DNA of 64,000 nt, from the NCBI RefSeq assembly GCF_000237925.1, contig NW_017386068.1, positions 457,155 to 521,154 on the forward strand, in the 5' to 3' direction. The position numbers and the translations under genes are program-made. Positions 26,001-31,155 of the stretch are shown piece by piece (the stretch's first letter is position 1; each line of letters starts with the position of its first letter). The stretch is from Schistosoma mansoni (Eukaryota; Platyhelminthes; Trematoda; Strigeidida; Schistosomatidae). A model generated the notes under the pieces. It saw only the letters and a list, made by a program, of their open reading frames with translations, was not told the origin of the DNA and searched no databases.

Positions 26001-27603
26001 TAATAAAAATCAATAGATCAACGCCAATTCTAAATCATGTTATCCAATATCTTCAATCACTGATTACGACAATCAGGTGATTTGCACCTAATAACTTGGC
26101 TCAGATTAAAAGTGAATGGCTCGGTTAAGTTAGTCTACTCTGATTTAACTTTCACTTTACTCCGACACTAACCAGTATCACGCGTCGAGATAAGCGGTAT
26201 TTGTGCATACATCATCCATGCACTAACCACCTCAGTCGATGAAGATTCACTACCTTATCAACCAATTTGTCATCTTCAACTAACAATCTGGGTCTAACCC
26301 CAGTATTGCTTACTCGGTGGTTCTAATATATACGAGCTAGTTAAGTGTCTTGACTTTATTATCCCAAAAAACTCTTTCATCCTACACATGTTAAGATCAT
26401 TAGTCGGAATAAGTAATTTCGCCGAATATTTATTATTTATCAGAAGGGGTTTTGTGGATATCATAGTAATTTCAATGGTTGAGATCATGAGTCAATTGAA
26501 GCTAAACCGCCATGGAAGCACTGGACGGCCGTTTCGTCTTATTGTGAAACCCCTCAGCAGTGCGCATCCACGATCCCGCCCCGCGAGATTCGAACCTAGG
26601 ACCTACCAGTTTCGTGCGCAAACGCTTAACCTCTAGACCACTGAGCCTGCATCCAACGGTGTTAATTTCTAACTTCAACCGATCCACGATGTGCACTGCT
26701 GAGGAGTCCCACAATAGGACGAAACGGTCGTCCAGTGCTCCCAGGTTCTCCATGGCAGTCTAACTTCAATTGACTCATGATCTCAACTAATGAAATTATT
26801 TATTATTTCTTAAAACCTTACGCACATAGGTCGAATATGCCAGAAAGTATCTATTTAAAGAAGCTTTCGGTATCTATGTTGGATTTCTATCAGAAAACAG
26901 TTTAAAGTACCAGTTTATATTAAGTAATTCTTGGAAAGTGTTCAAAGGTCTCATTTTGTTTTATATATCATAGTATTATTACGTCTCTGAATTCATGAAA
27001 ATTATTCATCCCGATCACTTTTGGAAAGGAGAACTTCGAAAAAGTCAACTTCCCGTATATCTATCGATTGCCAAAATTCATGCAGGGGTGGCTACACTAG
27101 ACTGTGGATGTCAATGTTTTCTACTGACAAACTAATCAAGACCAGTTCGTCTTAAAACTAGTCATACATGATGTAGAACCTAGCACGTGTGTTCATTAGT
27201 TTGAATAGCCATATTCCATTACCATAGCAAGATGAAACTGTCAAGACTAATCCCAGAGTAGGATTAAGTATCGAACATACGATTCAAGGAAATAATTAGT
27301 AAAATAAGAAATTATGGGCGAAGACAAAGAATAGATGCATCTTTACGCTATTACGAACGATTTTAGGCCATGTCATTCAAAGTCTCTAGCCACTAGTTAC
27401 AATAATCATATGGACCCTAGCCATGTAGTCTACACTTGTTAACATGATTCGGTCCAATCGTCGATGAATTAATGAACTGATTCCATATTTTGGTTAGACC
27501 ACTTGTAACTTTCTTTCAAATATACTCCCACATTAACCATCTTCCTAATACAATTACTTTCATCTTTTTTTTCTTATTTTAGATGAGATCACTTTTCAAA
27601 TGA
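1820..27603 (+). CDS. VARS: Valyl-tRNA synthetase, cytosolic (3' part of gene, 12 exons)
   Basis: Charges tRNA-Val with valine in the cytosol (class I aminoacyl-tRNA synthetase). The N-terminal exons, including the HIGH motif, lie upstream of the window. Twelve exons fit together in phase (188, 174, 409, 223, 238, 249, 18, 253, 374, 222, 306 and 21 nt including stop), about 890 residues. Visible landmarks, in order: end of the CP1 editing domain, [25 protein letters not shown], the KMSKS catalytic loop, [29 protein letters not shown], an anticodon-binding helical region, and a C-terminal coiled coil ending KVPMKTQ and then [13 protein letters not shown]. Animal enzymes normally stop after this coil; here the frame runs on for about 160 residues into a GST-C-like domain. 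Exon 9 also holds a low-complexity acidic insert (DNDDDD). Identity of the enzyme is certain from family motifs; the exon joins are inferred from splice signals and phase. Confidence 0.95.
2095..2541 (+). mobile_element. Degenerate RTE-like LINE 3' end
   Basis: Shows the family 3' UTR order: GATAGGTGTCGATTACC, a poorly kept coding end, then the CTGATATACGGTGTGGTAACTTG region and GTAGCTGACTGACTGACTGAG at the end. It lies in the intron after VARS exon 1. Confidence 0.6.
2553..3050 (-). repeat. Repeat A copy with foreign 50-bp patch
   Basis: Near full length. Between about 2885 and 2933 the family sequence is replaced by TACATTCGATTGTCCCCAG and TGTTCTGTTCACTACA, which is the inverted start of the solo-LTR-like repeat seen at 15974, 23263 and 56547. 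Confidence 0.8.
3338..3500 (-). mobile_element. Hammerhead SINE family A, degenerate
   Basis: Minus strand: CTGGACTGAGTAGTTTAT head, TTTTGTTCGAGTCTC B box, GCTGATGAGTCCCAAGTATG and CGCAGTCTGGATTCGACT. Recognisable order but decayed base pairing. Confidence 0.65.
3830..3965 (-). mobile_element. Hammerhead SINE family B, degenerate
   Basis: Minus-strand remnant: CCTTGAAAACCTTCAAACAC, CATGACCCAGGAATCGGG, CGCGTACGCTTAACTTCCAG follow family order with many changes. Confidence 0.45.
4880..5057 (+). mobile_element. RTE-like LINE 3' UTR fragment
   Basis: Matches the 3' UTR of the 28438 copy (AACATCTTCAAACCCTAAT, CTTACTACTTCTACCACTATG, GATGTACGTACGTACG) and ends in (CTGA)n. It stands only 100 bp before VARS exon 2. 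Confidence 0.75.
5157..5330 (+). CDS. VARS: VARS exon 2 of window (catalytic core)
   Basis: 58 codons in phase 0 between TACAACAG and GAT|GTAAGT. It encodes [20 protein letters not shown], then [20 protein letters not shown]. The [10 protein letters not shown] segment is an invariant part of the ValRS/IleRS/LeuRS catalytic core that contacts the aminoacyl-adenylate site. Confidence 0.96.
5930..6017 (-). mobile_element. RTE-like LINE lineage 2, 3' tip
   Basis: About 85 bp of the family 3' end: ACTTACTTACGCCCGTTACCC, GGAGGAGCATAAGCCGCCC, CTCCATCCAACTCTGTTCTG. Confidence 0.65.
6470..6775 (+). mobile_element. Hammerhead SINE family C
   Basis: Same order as 55035-55410 on the + strand (CACTTGGTGGTGATCAATG, GGGATCGAATCTGTCAGCGA, TGCCAAGTAGCACAAAACCC, CCGGGTCCAGGGTTTCC). 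The GTC triplet is kept, but the core arms read CTGACTA and CAAAA. Confidence 0.72.
6968..7425 (-). repeat. Repeat A copy
   Basis: Full 5' end (GGGCATTTGGGGGCA at 7425) but lacking the AT-rich 3' tail. It ends 130 bp before VARS exon 3. Confidence 0.85.
7558..7966 (+). CDS. VARS: VARS exon 3 of window (KMSKS loop)
   Basis: 136 codons plus one base, from ACTTTAG to GAAG|GTACGT. It contains [28 protein letters not shown] and [23 protein letters not shown] is the class I signature that stabilises the adenylate transition state; it is intact. The exon ends in phase 1 and joins exon 4 to restore [11 protein letters not shown]. Confidence 0.97.
8040..9226. other. VARS intron with faint repeat traces
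   Basis: Scattered weak similarity to family C SINE and RTE 3' sequence (around 8380-8480 and 8820-8900), too decayed to define. It starts with a (CT)n/(GT)n run near 7997-8020. Confidence 0.4.
9264..9486 (+). CDS. VARS: VARS exon 4 of window
   Basis: 223 nt; the first two bases complete a GAT codon with the last base of exon 3. It encodes [40 protein letters not shown] and [10 protein letters not shown]. The sequence follows the KMSKS loop in every ValRS (stem-contact fold into the anticodon-binding domain). It ends CG|GTAATA in phase 2. Confidence 0.96.
9790..10100 (+). mobile_element. RTE-like LINE (lineage 1) 3' fragment
   Basis: Reads like the end of the 28438 copy: [20 protein letters not shown] in the plus frame, GACATGGTTCAAAATCG, then the 3' UTR up to ACCATAATCTTTTCC. 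It ends against a hammerhead SINE family B tail fragment (10079-10115, GGTCTAGCTTCAATTGACTC). Broken. Confidence 0.8.
10195..10300 (-). mobile_element. Hammerhead SINE family A, 3' half, degenerate
   Basis: Minus strand: GATAGGATGAAATTCGCGTC, CTGGATTCTACTGTTAACC. The head is not recognisable. Confidence 0.55.
10639..10815 (+). mobile_element. Hammerhead SINE family A (SMα-like)
   Basis: The tRNA-like head has a pol III A box (TGGCCGAGTGG) and B box (GGATTCGAGTCCC). The hammerhead region follows (GCAGGTACATCC, TTCCAAATAGGACGAAACGCG, TGGATTCCACTGC) and the element ends AGCCACTATCCATCTTTGC. This matches the known SMα SINE of schistosomes. The CTGATGA core reads GTGACGA here, so cleavage activity is doubtful. 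Confidence 0.85.
11421..11795 (+). repeat. Repeat A copy with 5' inversion
   Basis: 11421-11510 is the first part of the family in antisense (GAGAGTCCTTCGAGAGGGAG, CGACCGTACCAGAGCATTAG); 11550-11795 is the last part in sense (GTTGGTCACCGGCTACCATG to TGTGTTTAAATAAATAAAAT). An inverted 5' part joined to a sense 3' part is the usual mark of twin priming by LINE machinery. Confidence 0.8.
11869..12106 (+). CDS. VARS: VARS exon 5 of window (anticodon-binding domain)
   Basis: 238 nt after TTTCAAG, ending TTA|GTAAGT in phase 0. The first base completes the arginine codon of exon 4. It encodes [12 protein letters not shown] and [14 protein letters not shown], both hallmarks of the class Ia anticodon-binding helical domain. 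The open frame runs past the donor into a downstream repeat A copy, but the GTAAGT donor is strong and the protein family continues in the next exon. Confidence 0.95.
12233..12758 (+). repeat. Repeat A copy, full length
   Basis: Begins TTGCCCCCAAATGCTCCGG and ends AAATAAATAAATAAG. It lies 127 bp downstream of VARS exon 5; the open frame of that exon runs by chance into it. Confidence 0.88.
13262..13690 (-). mobile_element. RTE-like LINE (lineage 1) 3' fragment
   Basis: On the minus strand it encodes [20 protein letters not shown] and [20 protein letters not shown], nearly the same as the 31156 copy, then the 3' UTR ending in GTAGCTGACTGAC at 13262. It inserted between VARS exons 5 and 6. Confidence 0.85.
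13760..13962 (-). mobile_element. Hammerhead SINE family B
   Basis: Minus strand with B box (GGTTCGAACCC on the + strand), CTTTTAACCTCTAGACCACT, CGGCATCCAACGATGTTAAT. The hammerhead half is diverged. It lies 145 bp before VARS exon 6. Confidence 0.75.
14108..14356 (+). CDS. VARS: VARS exon 6 of window
   Basis: 83 codons in phase 0 between TTCACAG and GAT|GTATGT. It encodes [34 protein letters not shown] and [15 protein letters not shown]; the last is the conserved hydrophobic helix of the anticodon-binding domain. A short asparagine run (SNNNN) from an AAT repeat lies near the end, before [12 protein letters not shown]. Confidence 0.95.
14414..14431 (+). CDS. VARS: VARS micro-exon, 18 nt
   Basis: Six codons, YGDCFQ, between a GTTATAG acceptor and CAA|GTACAA. 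It sits 57 bp after exon 6. It corresponds in place to the short W-x-D spacer that follows the conserved SYP-type motif in other ValRS proteins. Both flanking exons are in phase 0, so skipping it would keep the frame. A repeat A copy inserted about 40 bp downstream. An alternative is a longer exon with a later donor, but no good GT site exists before the repeat. Confidence 0.6.
14468..14919 (+). repeat. Repeat A copy, 5' truncated, with target duplication
   Basis: Flanked by AACATTACTATT (14453-14464 and 14920-14931). It starts within the family at GCCACTTCCAGGGAAGTCC and ends in CAAATAAAATAAAATAAAT. The 12-bp duplication and A-rich tail show insertion by target-primed reverse transcription. 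It lies about 40 bp after the VARS micro-exon. Confidence 0.88.
14932..15968. other. VARS intron, mostly unrecognised
   Basis: 15110-15400 (ACACAACGACTTGAACACGAG, GCCAATCAGAACCTCTACAG) has the look of a promoter-bearing repeat, and 15620-15860 may be a decayed family C SINE. No coding sequence seen. Confidence 0.35.
15974..16276 (+). repeat. Solo-LTR-like repeat, copy 1
   Basis: Begins TGTAGTGAACAAAACACGG and ends CTACACCAC. It is flanked by an exact 5-bp duplication, AGTAC (15969-15973 and 16277-16281). Two more copies occur at 23263 and 56547. Length and 5-bp duplication suit an LTR; no internal element is present in the window. Confidence 0.55.
16545..16675 (-). mobile_element. Hammerhead SINE family B, 3' half
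   Basis: Tail and hammerhead only. Core CTGAGGA and GAAAC are kept, but the cleavage triplet reads GCC. Confidence 0.78.
16979..17231 (+). CDS. VARS: VARS exon 8 of window
   Basis: 253 nt after CACTATTAG, ending AATG|GTAAGT. It encodes [20 protein letters not shown] and [16 protein letters not shown], matching the family segment (ITRAVRSLRADYN in mammals) just before the C-terminal domain. It ends in phase 1. Confidence 0.93.
17339..17775 (-). repeat. Repeat A copy
   Basis: Diverged copy with most landmarks (TGTGTAAGGGCTGTGAAACT, GGTTTTCTTAGGGAGCCAC, AGAAGGCAGTGACTAGGAC); it lacks the 3' tail and part of the 5' end. Confidence 0.8.
18308..18830 (+). repeat. Repeat A copy, near full length
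   Basis: Begins AACCTGGTACGGCCGAGGG and ends TTCTGTGTTTAAATAAATTA. It lies about 190 bp upstream of VARS exon 9. Confidence 0.86.
19018..19391 (+). CDS. VARS: VARS exon 9 of window (start of coiled coil)
   Basis: 374 nt from CTCTTAG to AAAAAG|GTGATT. The first part is a poorly conserved acidic insert (EDNDDDD). It then returns to family sequence: [33 protein letters not shown] and [10 protein letters not shown]. These match the LQLQGLVD and KVPLEVQ landmarks of animal ValRS and form the first helix of the C-terminal tRNA-binding coiled coil. Confidence 0.94.
19462..19772 (-). mobile_element. Hammerhead SINE family B, longest copy
   Basis: Complete: tail from CGGAAGGGGTTTTGTAGA, hammerhead, B box (GACTCGAACCCAGG), A-box region (AGACCACTGAGCCGGC), leader, and a 5' extension (TTGAGCAACTGTTCACCAAT, GTGAGTTGATATCTTTACAA). 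Hammerhead core intact. Confidence 0.85.
19539..19584 (-). ncRNA. Hammerhead ribozyme motif, intact core
   Basis: Minus strand reads GCACTG, CTGAGGA, a stem II with loop (GTCCCATAATAGGAC), GAAA, a minimal stem III (CGGCCG), GTC and CAGTGC. GCACTG and CAGTGC pair perfectly as stem I; cleavage is expected after GTC. All conserved core positions are present. Confidence 0.75.
20078..20270 (+). repeat. Repeat A fragment (5' part)
   Basis: Old copy of the first about 190 bp (ATGCTCTCACATTGACACAT, CGGCATTACTGTTGTTTAC, GAATCCATCTAGGAAAGTTG). Confidence 0.65.
21103..21537 (-). repeat. Repeat A copy, 5' truncated
   Basis: Antisense copy from the tail (TATTTTTATTTGAACACATAAA) to GCAGTGAGTAGGAATTC. It ends 100 bp before VARS exon 10. 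Confidence 0.85.
21638..21859 (+). CDS. VARS: VARS exon 10 of window (end of coil, start of extension)
   Basis: 74 codons in phase 0, CCTCTAG to CAA|GTAATG. The first about 23 residues ([20 protein letters not shown]) are the second helix of the ValRS coiled coil, where human ValRS ends. The frame continues with [20 protein letters not shown] and ends [11 protein letters not shown], which has no counterpart at this place in animal ValRS and leads into the GST-like exon. Confidence 0.9.
21990..22740 (-). mobile_element. RTE-like LINE lineage 2 fragment
   Basis: Parallel to 62692-63345 over most of its length (read as + strand: CTGTTACTCCTTGTAGAGCA, TTGGTCTTCCTCTTTTCATT, CAGTAGAATGTTGCTGATGG, GTGGTAGTTCTCCAAG). 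On the minus strand it covers the RT C-terminal region of a second RTE-like family. Frames are broken. Confidence 0.7.
22741..23262. other. VARS intron, nothing recognised
   Basis: AT-rich, no identifiable gene or repeat; one C9 run near 22951. Confidence 0.5.
23263..23537 (+). repeat. Solo-LTR-like repeat, copy 2
   Basis: Shares TGTAGTGAACGAGAACACAA and GGGAACAATCGAATGCAT with copies 1 and 3, and the end GATGATACATACTACTTAT through GCACACATCAC. Flanking pentamers ACTTC and ACTTT differ by one base. Confidence 0.55.
23640..23722 (-). repeat. Repeat A fragment (3' part)
   Basis: Only the last about 80 bp: GGGGGCATCATATATGCGCC, ACAAATCTCATTTGATTTGT, GCCCGGGTGCCCAAACC. Confidence 0.7.
23755..24330. 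repeat. Composite repeat block
   Basis: 23895-23955 matches the minus-strand 3' UTR of RTE lineage 1 (GTTTAAGGGAAGATAAAGAG, TGTATACACCTGCAGC). The rest, notably the GC-rich 23960-24320 (TCGACCGTAAAAATGCATACC, CACTGCGGTCACGCTCTCAG), looks like another element but I cannot name it. It lies in the intron just before the GST-like VARS exon. Confidence 0.45.
24467..24772 (+). CDS. VARS: VARS exon 11 of window: GST-C-like C-terminal domain
   Basis: 102 codons in phase 0, ATTTAG to AATAAG|GTAAGT. The sequence has the pattern of the GST-C domain found in aminoacyl-tRNA synthetases and their cofactors (AIMP3/EEF1E1, MetRS, vertebrate ValRS N-terminus): [13 protein letters not shown], a helix ending [20 protein letters not shown] (T-x-A-D-I motif), and [11 protein letters not shown]. 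It is joined in phase to the ValRS coil exon. The fold assignment is by motif only. Confidence 0.82.
24815..24965 (+). repeat. Repeat shared with 61810-61915 (possible LINE 5' end)
   Basis: GC-rich block (CCCAAGCCCGAGTAAAGGAG, AGAAGGGTTGGGCATGGGGT, TAGTGATCCCATCCCGTAGG) found again inverted at 61810-61915. It could be the 5' UTR of an RTE-like element; no coding sequence follows. Confidence 0.5.
25000..25662 (-). repeat. Repeat A copy split by a fold-back element
   Basis: 25000-25337 and 25613-25662 together make one antisense copy (GGAGCCCTCGACCTAAAGG ... GAGAGCTGACTC / TTGACTTTCCCCACCCTTGG). The break holds the fold-back insert described at 25338-25612. Confidence 0.78.
25338..25612. mobile_element. 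Fold-back (inverted-arm) insert, possibly Penelope-derived
   Basis: Two arms of about 95 bp face each other: GATGGAGTTTTATTCTCTGA ... CAAACTTCGGGTAGAAATGA (25339-25432) and the reverse complement of 25483-25575 (same order, roughly 90% alike). A spacer of about 50 bp separates them. Flanks AGAGCTGACTCT and AGAGTTGACTTT look like a 12-bp target duplication with two changes. The right arm is followed by CATCCACCTGAGCTACAAAT. Confidence 0.65.
25670..26426. other. VARS intron, weak RTE trace
   Basis: 26080-26200 may be a decayed minus-strand RTE coding end (CTAATAACTTGGCTCAGATT). Otherwise nothing recognised. Confidence 0.35.
26439..26796. mobile_element. Hammerhead SINE family B, head-to-head dimer
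   Basis: 26439-26690 is a full copy on the minus strand (tail at left, leader at right); 26691-26796 is a partial + copy from GTGCACTGCTGAGG to the tail. The whole is flanked by TATTTATTATTT (26427-26438 and 26797-26808). The minus copy has a core change (CTGAGGG); the + copy core is intact. Confidence 0.8.
26693..26738 (+). ncRNA. Hammerhead ribozyme motif, intact core
   Basis: GCACTG, CTGAGGA, GTCCCACAATAGGAC, GAAA, CGGTCG, then GTC-CAGTGC by family alignment. Stem I (GCACTG/CAGTGC) and stem II (GTCC/GGAC) are perfect; stem III has a C-to-T change tolerated as a G-T pair. Confidence 0.7.
27345..27530 (-). mobile_element. Degenerate RTE-like LINE fragment in the last VARS intron
   Basis: Minus-strand match to the coding end of RTE lineage 1 (TTTTAGGCCATGTCATTCAA, AGTCTCTAGCCACTAGTTAC). 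Strongly decayed. Confidence 0.45.
27583..27603 (+). CDS. VARS: VARS terminal exon (MRSLFK, stop)
   Basis: A 20-base pyrimidine-rich tract and TTTTAG precede ATG AGA TCA CTT TTC AAA TGA, in phase with exon 11, giving the C-terminus MRSLFK. The 3' UTR would run towards the opposing MRPL40 gene; no canonical AATAAA is seen before it, only AATATAAA near 27724. This exon is inferred from splice signal and phase and is the least certain of the gene. Confidence 0.6.
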   Translation: MRSLFK

Positions 27604-27700
27604 AATAGTGAAGTGTTGTTATGTTGCTGACTCTCAACAACTAACTTTAAGTTCCGGACAAAATGTAACATTGTAGTCATCATAATTTGTATTTACCAAT

Positions 27701-27726
27701 GTTTGTTTGTTTGTTTGTTTTTCAAT
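27701..27726. repeat. (GTTT)n microsatellite between VARS and MRPL40
   Basis: Five GTTT units between the two convergent stop codons, within the shared 143-bp 3' space. Confidence 0.85.
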
Positions 27727-27746
27727 ATAAAGAACTACTGAACATT

Positions 27747-28215
27747 TCATTTTTTTGTGACCATAAACTTTTTCTTCTTTGGTTCAGCTAATAATTGTTG
27801 TTCAATTTCAAATTCATAAGTTAATCGAACTGTCGTATCAATTTGTTCACCATCTGGAGGTTCATATTCTTTAGTGGAGTCAATCAATTCCCCGTGTAGT
27901 TTTGGTGCAGTCATATATGGACCTACTATTGTTACATAATTCATTTCATTTTCTTTTGTTACCCTTGAGTTATCATCATTCAATGATTCTGATGATTGCG
28001 TTAGTTCAGGACAAGGTTGAATAGCCATTTTATACAAACTAGGAGATGTTTCGTATAACCATTTTAAAGCATTCTGTTGAGCAGCAATTGCTGAATTATA
28101 CATGATTATTTCACGTTTTGCTACATTTTTTTGATAACGTGTCCAATTCTTCCAAATACCTATTCGTTCATCTAATTCCGTTTCACTAATGTCTATTAGT
28201 GGTCGTTGACGTAAT
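27747..28215 (-). CDS. MRPL40: MRPL40 last exon
   Basis: Begins after a TTCCTTCAG acceptor (read on the minus strand) and ends at TGA. The first base completes a lysine codon left open by the upstream exon (ATAAA|GTAAGC). It encodes 155 residues, ending KKKKFMVTKK. This exon contains the mL40 core KNWTRYQKNVAKRE. Confidence 0.93.
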
Positions 28216-30761
28216 CTGAAGGAATTACAAAGAAGAAGAAAACAACGGTGATAACTACGATAACATAGATGCATGTACAACGGAAGATTTTTAACTTAAG
28301 TTACAAGTTTAAAAATACTCTGGATTTTCTACAAACATCTTGAAAATAAACGTTGTTGTGGTCGCTAATCAACTTAATACAACAGGTTTATGCACTCAGC
28401 TTTGAGCTACATTGTTCATGAGTATATATGGGCTAGTCTTCTGACCACGATAAGCAACTATGCAGGCATGTTCGGGATGCGATTCTCTCCCTCGAAGTGC
28501 AAAATGTTACTTCAGGATTGGGTTGCATCGACACCTGAACTAATGATAGGGGGTGAAGTAGTTGAGCGTGTTGACCACTTCACTTATCTTGAGAGTCTCA
28601 TTAGCCCTTGTGGTCTGGTGTGTGACGAAATCTCAGCACGGATACAGAAGGCTCGACTAGCTTTCGCCATTTATGGCGTAGGCGAGATATCCGTCTGGCA
28701 ACAAAAGGACGAGTTTACTGTGCAGCAGTTCGTTCTGTCCTACTTTATGGCAGTGAAACATGGCCGGTAAGAGTAGAGGATATTCGTAGGCTACTAGTGT
28801 TCGATCATAGGTGTCTCCGAAGCATTGCTCGTATATCCTGGGACCACCGGGTAAGTAATGCAGTTGTTAGGAAACGGGTACTAGGTAATGATGGCAAATC
28901 GATTGATGAAGTAGTGAAACTTCATCAGTTGAGATGGCTGGGACACGTGTTACGTATGCCCAACCACCGACTACCCCGACGTACAATGTTTCATGATGTA
29001 GGAGTAGGTTGGAAGAAAGCTAGGGGCGGCCAGACCAAGACTCGGCACAAATCTATGAAGTCACTGACAAGTGGACTGAGCCATTCTGGTAGGTGTAGAC
29101 TACCTGGTTGGGATTCGCGAGATGATAGCAATCGATGGTTGGAGACCTTGAATGACACGGCTCAAAATCGTTTGCAATGGCGAAGGTGCATCCACTCTTT
29201 GTGTTCTGCCAAATACTAATCTTCTGAATTCCTTATGCCCCTATCCTTTTTCTCTTTTCAAATTTGTTTCACTGTATTATACTCTTTCAATAACATCTTC
29301 AAACCCTAATCTTTCACATAAAGCTTATACTCTTACTACTTCTACCACTATGGGATTTGAATCGACAACTGCATCTCTGTGCTAATGTGGTATGGCAACT
29401 TGAACTGATGTACGTACGTACGAAGTTCTACGTTGTAAATGACTGACTGATATATGGGCTAGTGGTATTGTTCAGTTGCTCAAACTGAAATGTGTGGAAC
29501 GAGATTCAAAAATGCGATGGCGATTGTCACCTTGAAGTCTTTAAATAATCACATATGGTAATCTGAATATCAACTAACCACTATATATCTCAATGTAGTC
29601 TGGTGTACAAGTAGTTTGGAAGAAAGCTAGGAGCGACCAAACCAAGATATAGCGTCAGTCCATGAAATCATTAACTTTTGGTTTGAGCCATATCAGTAGA
29701 TACAAACTATCTGTTTAGGGTTTGGCCGATCGATGGTTAGAAACTCAGAATTGGTCACAACTTTGCTGATGTGTTGCTTTCATCTTGATCTAGATAGTAA
29801 GCCCTAGTATTCCTTGCTACATACATTTTTCTTTTGCCTTTTCGAATCGTATTTTCAATGCTTAGTCTTCCTCATTATCATTGGTATATTGTTTCGGCTC
29901 TTTAACGATTCCTGCTGTAAACTTTATTTCGTTGTGCCAATGTGATGAGGATATGGTATAACACACGCCAGGCTCTGTGTTGATCATACTTAATTGTTCA
30001 TCTGTTTACTCGAAAATTCATTGATATCAATAAGTTGTCATTAGTTTTTTTTAAATACAAGGACTTCAGAGCGAACCTAGGTTGATATTCATAGCCTTGT
30101 TAATCTGGGATATCGTTGCTCAAATTATTTACACACGACATTTTATAAGTAGTCGTTTGTGTTGGATGAACTCTGTACATTTTAAACTTTACCAATGATA
30201 GTGGGAGTTTTTAGGGTTATATTAATTTTAAGGATAACCTTTTTAAAACCCTCCTCTAGTTTATGGTAAAACTGGAGATTTGTGCGAGACATTGCTACAG
30301 CTACACCCTAGTTAACCAACAGTACGATTCCATCGCCAGACTTTGGGTTTTACTGTTCTCCCAGCTGACCTGCCTGGCATGATAAGACTTCATGAAGCAA
30401 ATATTCTAACTCAATTGGGTCGTTCCAATAGGTAAGCCAGTCAGTATATTTTCTACATAAAGTAGATGAGTACGTTTTACAGTTTGACAAATTGACATTG
30501 AACGACTCTTTCAATGTGCTAAGGGAAACTGGATATCTAAATTTCTAAAATAGCTTACTTTATTTCTTTCTTTAATTGACGATCTCCTTCAATATCTTCA
30601 ATTGGTTTCAATGTTCGATCGAGACGATTAAGACGTTTGATTTCTTTTTCAATTCTTTTAACTTTTCTACTTATTTGAATTTGGGTATCAGCTACACCAA
30701 CTCTTTTCTTCTTTTTTAAAGGTTCTGCCCTAAATAATTCAACTACCTTTGAAATTTGCAT
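27747..30761 (-). CDS. MRPL40: Mitochondrial ribosomal protein L40 (mL40)
   Basis: A large-subunit mitoribosome protein. Two exons are seen on the minus strand. The upstream exon has AEPLKKKKRVG, RKVKRIEKEIKRLNRLDR and LKPIEDIEG, matching the mammalian AEPLRKKKKVDPK...LIPIEDF block. The downstream exon has LRQRPLIDISETELDERI, IWKNWTRYQKNVAKREI, AIAAQQNALKWLYETSPSLY and PPDGEQIDTTVRLTYEFE, matching ERPQ...KKWSLYKQQ...AQQEALEEL and [20 protein letters not shown]. The 5' exon with the transit peptide is not placed with confidence; a candidate ATG (MLKSLT, followed by GTACGG) lies near 30911 but its phase does not fit the simplest join. It is convergent with VARS. Confidence 0.93.
28438..29449 (+). 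mobile_element. RTE-like LINE (lineage 1) fragment in an MRPL40 intron
   Basis: Flanked by ATATATGGGCTAGT (28424-28437 and 29450-29463). It contains only the RT C-terminal part (MFGMRFSPSKCKMLLQDW, ISARIQKARLAFA, WDHRVSNAVVRKRVLGNDGK, LRWLGHVLRM) and the 3' UTR with (TACG)n and (CTGA)n runs. At least one frame change near 28670-28790. It lies opposite in strand to MRPL40. Confidence 0.9.
29590..29962 (+). mobile_element. Degenerate RTE-like LINE fragment
   Basis: Weak match to the end of the lineage 1 coding region (TTTGGAAGAAAGCTAGGAGCG, CAAACTATCTGTTTAGG) and its 3' UTR. It sits immediately after the 28438 copy. Confidence 0.5.
29964..30540. other. MRPL40 intron, nothing recognised
   Basis: No ORF or named repeat. 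It ends at the donor side of the upstream MRPL40 exon. Confidence 0.5.
30559..30761 (-). CDS. MRPL40: MRPL40 upstream exon
   Basis: Reads MQISKVVELFRAEPLKKKKR and ends KKEIK with donor GTAAGC. The start is drawn at the first ATG; a TATGTAG acceptor three bases before it suggests that the exon really begins at 30764 and that translation starts further upstream, as expected for a mitochondrial precursor. The intron of 2343 bp contains the RTE LINE copy 28438-29449. Confidence 0.85.
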
Positions 30762-31155
30762 AACCTACATAGTAATTGATGTTGTATGCAGTCCAGCAAA
30801 ATGATTGATAGTTCTTGGCTGAATAAATAAACTTTGCACAAACAAGCTATTTATTGTGATTATCATACCACTAGAAAAATTTATCCGTACCTTGTTAAAC
30901 TCTTTAACATGTCTTTTTATATTTCTTAGTAATAAACCGCACTGGTACCCAGCTGATAAATATCTAAATAATATTAACGTTTAGTGAAACATTTTAAGCA
31001 TATCAGGTTGTCTAAAACTCCTTAAAAGCAAATACAAGAAAAATATTGTAAACAGTGCAGTCTCACGTAACATTTAGATATTTAAGAGAAGATGGACTAG
31101 TTGGTATGCCTGGTATTTAACTTATAAACTCCTTCGATTTCAGTTCTAAATTAAC

